DNA from: Rhodocyclaceae bacterium
Lineage (GTDB): Bacteria > Pseudomonadota > Gammaproteobacteria > Burkholderiales > Rhodocyclaceae
Assembly: GCA_026646875.1 (NCBI GenBank)
Contig: JAPKHL010000015.1
Span: forward strand, 1 to 39,387
Direction: 5' to 3'
DNA: 39,387 nucleotides
Each line of letters starts with the position of its first letter. Position 1 is the stretch's first letter. Positions 33,235-39,387 of the stretch are shown here, piece by piece. The translations under genes and the position numbers were made by a program. The notes beneath the pieces are model-generated. The model worked only from the letters and a program-made list of their open reading frames with translations. It had not been told where the DNA came from and searched no databases.

Positions 33235-33762
33235 TCAGGGCGCGAGCGGCGTCAGCTCGCGCACGTAGCGCTGCCAGTTTTCCACGTAGTGCGCCGCGCT
33301 CTGTTCGAGCCGGGCGACGTCCTCGTCGGTCAGTTCGCGGACGATGCGGCCCGGCGAGCCGACGATCAGCGAGCGGTCGGGATAGACGCGGCCCTCGGGG
33401 ATCACCGTGTTGGCTCCGACGATGCAGTGCTTGCCGATCACCGAGCGGTTGAGGAGCACGGCGCCGATGCCGATCAGCGAACCGTCGCCCACGGTGCAGC
33501 CATGCAGCATGACCAGGTGGCCGACGGTGACGTTGCGGCCGAGCGTCAGCGGCACGCCTTCGTCGGTGTGCAGCATCGAGCCGTCCTGGATGTTGCTGTT
33601 CTCGCCGATGGTGATCGGGTCGTTGTCGCCGCGCAGGGTGGCATTCCACCAGACCGAGGCGTTGCGTCCGAGGCGGATGTCGCCGATCAGGGTGGCGTTG
33701 GGTGCGATCCAGCTCTGCGGATCGATCTGCGGGCGGCGGTTGCCGAGGGCATAAACGGGCAT
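33235..33762 (-). CDS. Gamma-class carbonic anhydrase family protein (YrdA-like)
   Basis: This is a left-handed beta-helix hexapeptide-repeat protein of 175 residues, the gamma carbonic anhydrase/YrdA group. Repeats such as [30 protein letters not shown] run over about 15-140, and the three zinc histidines are present: H65 (SMLHTDEG), H82 and H87 (GHLVMLHGC). A C-terminal helix (about 145-170) follows. Many members show little carbonic anhydrase activity, and the substrate is uncertain. ATG 33762 begins MPVYALG, as in the family. It is the first gene of its strand after the transporter operon, 32 bases from the permease stop. Confidence 0.92.
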   Translation of the reverse strand: MPVYALGNRRPQIDPQSWIAPNATLIGDIRLGRNASVWWNATLRGDNDPITIGENSNIQDGSMLHTDEGVPLTLGRNVTVGHLVMLHGCTVGDGSLIGIGAVLLNRSVIGKHCIVGANTVIPEGRVYPDRSLIVGSPGRIVRELTDEDVARLEQSAAHYVENWQRYVRELTPLAP

Positions 33763-33793
33763 GGGCGGGGTGTCTTGTTGCGAAACAGGGCTC

Positions 33794-35010
<1,217 letters not shown>

Positions 35011-35014
<4 letters not shown>

Positions 35015-35730
35015 GCCGCTGCTCCGTGCGCCGGGGTCGCCATGTCGCTGACGATGCGGCCGTCGAGGAAGCGGACCTGGCGTCCGGCATGTGCGGCAAT
35101 GTCGTTCTCGTGGGTGACCAGGACGATGGTGATGCCCTCGCGGTTCAGTTCGCCGAAGAGCGCCATGATTTCCTCGCTGGTGTGGCTGTCGAGGTTGCCA
35201 GTCGGTTCGTCGGCGAGGATCAGGCTGGGCTGGTTGACCAGCGCGCGGGCGATTGCCACGCGCTGCTGCTGGCCGCCCGAAATCCGGCTCGGCAGCGAAT
35301 CGGCATAGGCGGCGAGGCCGACCCGGTCGAGCAGGGTGCGCGCCCGCGCGCGCCGTGTCTCGCGGTCGCTGCCGGCGTAGACGAGCGGCAGGGCGACGTT
35401 GTCCTGCAGGTTCATCCGCGGCAGCAGGTTGAAGCCTTGGAAAACGAAGCCGATGGTGCGGTTGCGCAGGATGGCGAGTTCGTCGTTCCGCAGGTGGGCG
35501 ACATTGCGCCCGGTGAGGAAGTAATCGCCGCTGCTCGGCGTGTCGAGGCAGCCGAGCAGGTTCATGAAGGTCGATTTCCCCGAGCCGGAGGGCCCCATGA
35601 TGGCGACGAATTCGCCCGGCTGGATGCTCAGGTCCACCCCCTTGAGCGCCGGAAAAAGCCCGGCTGCCGTCCGGTAGGACTTGCCGAGTCCGGCCACGCG
35701 GATGACCGGATCGCCACGCGTTCCGGCCAT
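35011..35730 (-). CDS. MacB-type ABC transporter ATPase
   Basis: This is the nucleotide-binding subunit (239 residues) of the exporter, of the LolD/MacB group. Walker A is GPSGSGKST (46-54), the Q-loop lies in FVFQGFNLL, the signature is SGGQQQRVAIARAL, Walker B is LILADEPTGNLD, and the H-loop is VLVTHEND. The alpha-helical NLLGCLDTPSSG region is typical of MacB-like ATPases. Its ATG shares one base with the stop of the adaptor gene upstream (TGATG), and its stop overlaps the permease start, so all are translationally coupled. Confidence 0.95.
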
Positions 35731-36947
35731 CAGAACAGTCTCATGCCGACGCTGCTCGGCTTGCCGTTGCCTGGGGCGGCGATTTCGCCGGTGACGACGC
35801 GGTCGCCGGGCTTGAGATCGCCGCCGGTGACCTCGGTGCTGCGGCTGTCGGTGATGCCGAGCTGCACGTTGACCGGACGCAGGGTCTTGCCGTCGAGCAC
35901 ATGGACGGTGCCACTGGCGCCATCACGCTTGCGGCCCTTGCCGCCACCCGCGGAACGCTCGCGTGCTTCGGCCGGCCGTTCGGCCTTTTCCGCCCGCTCG
36001 CCCGTCTCGGCCTTCACGCTGCCTTCCGGTGGCTTGAAGCGCAGCGCGGCGTTGGGCACCAACAGGGCGTTTTCCCGGCGGGCGACGCCAATGCTGACGT
36101 AGGCGGTCATCCCCGGCAGCAGGATCTGGTCCGGGTTGGCCACCGAGACGCGGACGTTGTAGGTCACCACGTTCTGGGTCGTGGTCGGGTTCAGGCGGAT
36201 CTGTTGCACCTCGCCCTGGAAACTGCGGTCGGGGAAGGCGTCGACGGTGAAGCGCACCTTCTGGCCGGGCCGGATGCTGCCGATGTCGGCCTCGGCGAAG
36301 GCCGAGTCGATGCGCATCTCGGAAAGATCCTGCGCGATCTTGATCAGCGTGGGCGTCTGGAAGCTTGCCGCCACGGTCTGTCCGAGGTCGACCACGCGGT
36401 CGATGACGACGCCGGAAACCGGCGAACGGATCGTGGTGTAGCCGAGATTCACCCGGTCCTTCTCGGCCGCTGCCTTTGCCTGCGCGAGTTGGGCCTCGGC
36501 CGAGCGGCGCGCCTGCACCGCCTGATCGTATTCCTGGCGGGAGACGTATTCCTGCGCGAATAGCGCTTGCATGCGCGCCTCGTTGGCGCGCGCCAGCTCG
36601 AGCGCCGTCGTCACGTTGGCAACGTTCGCCCGACTCTGGCCGGCCTGCGCGGCGAGCAGCGAATCGTCGAGCTCGAGCAGCGCCTGCCCGGCCTCGACCT
36701 TGTCGTTGAAGTCGACGTAGAGCTTTCTCACCGTTCCCGACACTTGGGTGCCGACGTTGACCAGCACGACCGGATTGAGCGTGCCGTTGGCCGAGACGGT
36801 CTGGGTCAGGTCGCCGCGCTCGATGGTCTGCAGGCGATAGCGCTGTTCCGGCGCAGGGCCGCTCTGGCTGCGGTAGAGGACGGCGCCACCGCCGGCGAGG
36901 GCGAGCACGGCGAGGCCGATCAGGGTCTTCTTGACGATGCGGTTCAT
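35730..36947 (-). CDS. MacA-type periplasmic adaptor of a tripartite exporter
   Basis: This is the membrane-fusion protein (405 residues) that links the inner-membrane ABC transporter with the TolC-like channel. An N-terminal membrane anchor (about 7-25) is followed by the lipoyl half-motif (VNVGTQVSGTVRKLYVDFND), a coiled-coil hairpin (about 95-165), the second lipoyl half (TTIRSPVSGVVIDRVVDLG) and beta-barrel domains. A charged insertion of about 35 residues (about 315-350, rich in Lys, Arg, Glu and Gly) interrupts the membrane-proximal domain. The start overlaps the stop of the outer-membrane factor gene by four bases (ATGA). Confidence 0.93.
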   Translation of the reverse strand: MNRIVKKTLIGLAVLALAGGGAVLYRSQSGPAPEQRYRLQTIERGDLTQTVSANGTLNPVVLVNVGTQVSGTVRKLYVDFNDKVEAGQALLELDDSLLAAQAGQSRANVANVTTALELARANEARMQALFAQEYVSRQEYDQAVQARRSAEAQLAQAKAAAEKDRVNLGYTTIRSPVSGVVIDRVVDLGQTVAASFQTPTLIKIAQDLSEMRIDSAFAEADIGSIRPGQKVRFTVDAFPDRSFQGEVQQIRLNPTTTQNVVTYNVRVSVANPDQILLPGMTAYVSIGVARRENALLVPNAALRFKPPEGSVKAETGERAEKAERPAEARERSAGGGKGRKRDGASGTVHVLDGKTLRPVNVQLGITDSRSTEVTGGDLKPGDRVVTGEIAAPGNGKPSSVGMRLF

Positions 36948-38383
36948 GGTAGCGGGGTTCCTGTGGCCGGCGTCTGCAGCAGGCCGGTATCCAGTGTGCC
37001 GATGGCCTGCGCCAGGGTGGCGCGGGAGACGCGCCAGTCGAGCATGGCCTGGATGCGTTGCTGGCGGGCGGCGGCCAGCGCGCTCTGGGCATTGAGCACG
37101 TCGAGGATGGTGCCGACGCCGGCCTTGTAGCGGCCAAGCGCGACGCGTTCGGACTGCTCGGCGCTGGCCAGCAGGTCGGCCGTCGTTTTCAGCGACTGAC
37201 CCGCCGTGCCAAGTGCCTGATAGGCGCGCCAGACGTCGAGTGCGACCTGCTGGCGCAGGCGCTCGCGCTGTGCCGAGCGCGATTGGTGCTGCGCTTCGGC
37301 GGTGCGTACCCGGTAGGTCGTCTCGTAGCCGGAGAAGAGCGGGATGCTGAGCGTGAGGCCGAGCGAGCTGCTGTGCGCACCGATACCGTCGCTGCGCTGC
37401 CAGCCGGTGCTCGCGCCGAGCGACAGCGAGGGGCGGCCGCTGGCGCGGGCGGCGTCGATGGCGGCCTGTGCCGCGGCCAGCTGCGCTTCTGCAGCCAGCA
37501 GGTCCGGCCGCCGCTGGCGGGCTTCGGCGATCAGCGCGTCGACGTCGCGCTGCACGGCGCCGGTTTCGCTTTCCGGGAGTTGCGCGGGGAGTTCGGCAAG
37601 CTGCAGCGGGCGGCTGGCATCGAAGCCCATGACGTTGGCCAGGACGCCGTCGGCATTGCGAACCTCGCCCTCGGCCCGGATGCGGGCGAGCGTCGCCTGC
37701 GACCAGGCCGTCTGGGCCTGCAGCCGGTCGGCTGGCGTGCCGGTGCCGACCCGGTAGCGCGTCTCGGCGGCGATCAGGCTTTCCTGGCTGGCCTTTTCGG
37801 AGAGCCGCGCGGCAGCCAGCGCGGCACGGGCCGCCTGTGCGTTGTGGTAGGCCTGCACGGCTGAAAGAAAGAGACCGTGGACCGTGGCGTCGAAACTGGC
37901 GGTGGCGGCGATCAGCAGCTGCCGTGCGTTCTCCAGGCTGGCGTCGCGCGCTCCGAAATCGAACAGCAGCCAGGCCAGGCCCAGCGATGCCGTGCGTTGC
38001 CGTTCCGTGGCGACATCGCCCGACTGGCGGGTGATTCCGGCCCTGGCGTCAAGCTCCGGCAGGAAGGCGCCCTGGGCGACGCCGACCAGCGCCGCCTGGG
38101 CGCGGGCGCTGGCCCAGACCTCGCGGGTCAGCGGATTGTTGCAGAGGGCGGATTCGACCGCGGCGAGCACGTCGAGCGGAGTCTCGGCCACGGGCTGACG
38201 GCAGCCGGTCCCGCTGGCGTCGGTCGCCGTCAGTCCGGTCAGCGGCAGGCGGGGGTGCGGGGGGGCCAGGCGATCGGTGCCGAGCGGATCGGCCGTGCCG
38301 AAGGCCCGGGCCGGACCGGCGAGGGCGAACACGGACATGAGCGCGGCGACGGTAGGCGGGATGAAGCGGAAATGCCGAAGCAT
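36944..38383 (-). CDS. TolC-family outer-membrane channel
   Basis: This is the outer-membrane factor (479 residues) of the tripartite exporter. It has a signal peptide (about 1-27, ending ARA), and two tandem repeats of the TolC fold with long helices (about 75-270 and 275-470). Characteristic motifs are AWLLFDFGARD and LTLSIPLFSGYET, one per repeat, and RYKAGVGTILDVLNAQSALAAARQQRIQA near the end. ATG 38383 is used; an in-frame TTG three codons earlier exists, and neither has a clear ribosome site. It is the first gene of the operon leading to adaptor, ATPase and permease. Confidence 0.92.
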   Translation of the reverse strand: MLRHFRFIPPTVAALMSVFALAGPARAFGTADPLGTDRLAPPHPRLPLTGLTATDASGTGCRQPVAETPLDVLAAVESALCNNPLTREVWASARAQAALVGVAQGAFLPELDARAGITRQSGDVATERQRTASLGLAWLLFDFGARDASLENARQLLIAATASFDATVHGLFLSAVQAYHNAQAARAALAAARLSEKASQESLIAAETRYRVGTGTPADRLQAQTAWSQATLARIRAEGEVRNADGVLANVMGFDASRPLQLAELPAQLPESETGAVQRDVDALIAEARQRRPDLLAAEAQLAAAQAAIDAARASGRPSLSLGASTGWQRSDGIGAHSSSLGLTLSIPLFSGYETTYRVRTAEAQHQSRSAQRERLRQQVALDVWRAYQALGTAGQSLKTTADLLASAEQSERVALGRYKAGVGTILDVLNAQSALAAARQQRIQAMLDWRVSRATLAQAIGTLDTGLLQTPATGTPLP

Positions 38384-38421
38384 GAAGGACAATCAGGATG
38401 TGGGCGTGAGGATTTTTCGTT

Positions 38422-38427
38422 AGTATA
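38422..38427 (-). promoter_or_regulatory. Candidate -10 box of the exporter operon (TATACT)
   Basis: TATACT on the minus strand, 39 bases ahead of the TolC-type gene, matches five of six consensus bases. No -35 is recognisable. It lies in a 143-base divergent gap whose yaeQ side is unusually AT-rich (38447-38475) and may hold the yaeQ promoter. Confidence 0.35.
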
Positions 38428-38526
38428 GCCGCGCCCGTTCCCCCGCCTTTTTTATCACCCATTAACAAATATTTCAGCGACGCCTCCGGTGTCGGCCCTG
38501 CCCGCTGGATTCCCGCTTCCGACCCG

Positions 38527-39075
38527 ATGGCTCTCAAGGCAACGATTTTCAAGGCCGACCTGCAGTTGGCCGACATGGACCGCCACCATTACCAGGATTA
38601 CGCGCTGACCCTGGCCCGTCACCCGTCCGAAACCGACGAGCGGATGATGGTCAGGCTGCTGGCCTTCGCCCTTCACGCCGATGAGCGGCTGAGTTTCGGC
38701 AAGGGCCTGTCGACCGATGACGAGCCCGATCTGTGGAGCCACGACCTGACCGGCGAGATCGCGCTGTGGATCGACGTCGGCCTGCCGGACGAGCGCCGGG
38801 TGCGCAAGGCGGCCGGGCGCGCGCGCCAGGTGGTGCTGCTTGTCTACGGCGGCCGCGCGGCCGACATCTGGTGGGAACAGAACCGGGCGGCTTGCGAGCG
38901 TCTGCCGAATCTCGTCGTTCTGCGCCTGGCGGCGGAGGATTCGCAGGCCCTGGCGGCGCTGGCCAGCCGCAGCATGCGCCTGCAGTGCATGATCCAGGAT
39001 GGCGAGGTGCTCTTGACCGGCGACGGCGGCGCGGTGCGCATCGAGCCGCAGCGTCTGCTGCGCACGGCCGCATAG
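38527..39075 (+). CDS. yaeQ: YaeQ family protein
   Basis: YaeQ proteins have a PD-(D/E)XK nuclease-like fold, but their physiological role is unclear; E. coli YaeQ was once described as a suppressor of rfaH defects. The 182-residue product matches the family across its length: MALKATIFKADLQLADMDRHHY, TLARHPSETDERMMVRLLAFALHA, LWSHDLTGEIALWIDVGLPDE. The core Asp and Glu (ETDERMM; GEIALWIDVG) are kept. ATG 38527 has no clear Shine-Dalgarno. The DUF3301 gene follows after 12 bases. Confidence 0.92.
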   Translation: MALKATIFKADLQLADMDRHHYQDYALTLARHPSETDERMMVRLLAFALHADERLSFGKGLSTDDEPDLWSHDLTGEIALWIDVGLPDERRVRKAAGRARQVVLLVYGGRAADIWWEQNRAACERLPNLVVLRLAAEDSQALAALASRSMRLQCMIQDGEVLLTGDGGAVRIEPQRLLRTAA

Positions 39076-39087
39076 GGGAGGGTGGCG

Positions 39088-39387
39088 ATGCCCTGGATGG
39101 AAACCGTTGGCCTGCTGGTCCTGCTCGCCGGTGCCTGGTTCTGGATGGACAGCTTCAAGGCCCGCGAGGCGGGCATGCGCGCGGCGCGCGCCGCCTGCCA
39201 GGCCGAGAGCCTGCTGCTGCTTGACGATACCGTGGCGCTCGGCAGCGTCCGCGCGGCACGCGACGAGGCCGGCCACCTGCGGCTGCGCCGCATCTACCAT
39301 TTCGAGTACAGCGATACCGGCGACAACCGCCGGAAGGGACGCGTTACCCTGCTCGGGGACGAGGTGGAAATGCTCTACATCAGTCCG
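39088..39387 (+). CDS. DUF3301 domain protein, 5' part (runs off the right edge)
   Basis: The first 100 codons of a small membrane-anchored protein are present: MPWMETVGLLVLLAGAWFWMD is a single N-terminal membrane segment, followed by KAREAGMRAARAACQAESLLLLDDTVAL and a beta-rich part (HLRLRRIYHFEYSDTGDNRRKGRVTLLGD), as in DUF3301. The usual length is slightly over 100 residues, so little is missing. GGGGAGGG precedes ATG 39088. It follows yaeQ by 12 bases and is probably in one operon with it. Function unknown. Confidence 0.85.
   Translation, partial: MPWMETVGLLVLLAGAWFWMDSFKAREAGMRAARAACQAESLLLLDDTVALGSVRAARDEAGHLRLRRIYHFEYSDTGDNRRKGRVTLLGDEVEMLYISP

Overview
The window is GC-rich chromosomal DNA of a betaproteobacterium, most likely a member of the Rhodocyclaceae. 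The reasons are a phaC-phaB-phaB-phaR storage-polymer locus, bamD and rluD/pgeF in the usual proteobacterial divergent layout, a YaeQ-DUF3301 pair, DUF748 and DUF3293 proteins, and several cyclic-di-GMP/HDOD signalling proteins. The family assignment is an inference from gene content. I see no tRNA, rRNA, CRISPR array, insertion sequence, attachment site or replication origin. The genes are dense and no gap exceeds 300 bases.

Left edge to 6.1 kb: the 5' two thirds of a type I restriction gene (hsdR) leaves the window on the minus strand and is visibly less GC-rich than its surroundings. Behind it, also on the minus strand, lies a housekeeping run: a YafS-like methyltransferase, rnhA, dnaQ, and a nosD-like gene that overlaps dnaQ. 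gloB diverges from the methyltransferase. The block gloB/methyltransferase/rnhA/dnaQ matches the order known from E. coli.

6.1-15.7 kb: a minus-strand two-gene operon encodes a CheY-like receiver and a receiver-GGDEF diguanylate cyclase. The plus strand then carries a 1134-residue DUF748/AsmA-like envelope protein, rmuC with an exact 11-heptad (77-residue) internal duplication, a DUF3293 protein, and an 801-residue fusion of a Ser/Thr kinase, an HDOD domain and a GAF-like domain.

15.7-24.3 kb: bamD (minus) and rluD-pgeF (plus) diverge from overlapping start codons. A small membrane protein follows on the minus strand. The polyhydroxyalkanoate locus is phaC, two phaB reductases and the regulator phaR, with no phaA. 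A 9-mer, TTGCAGCAT, occurs at both the phaC and phaR promoters and is a good candidate PhaR operator. rimO follows.

24.3-33.8 kb: a CBS-pair protein (minus) and an FAD-linked D-2-hydroxyacid dehydrogenase (plus) diverge. A minus-strand run then reads REC-DUF3369-GGDEF-EAL regulator, tex, an ArsC/YffB-like reductase, hslO (Hsp33 lacking two of its four zinc cysteines) and a small RHH-like protein. fliW diverges from the regulator, followed by a gamma-class carbonic anhydrase homologue on the minus strand.

33.8 kb to the right edge: a minus-strand, overlapping four-gene operon encodes a TolC-type outer-membrane factor, a MacA-type adaptor, and a MacB-type transporter split into ATPase and permease genes. 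On the plus strand are yaeQ and the 5' part of a DUF3301 gene that leaves the window.
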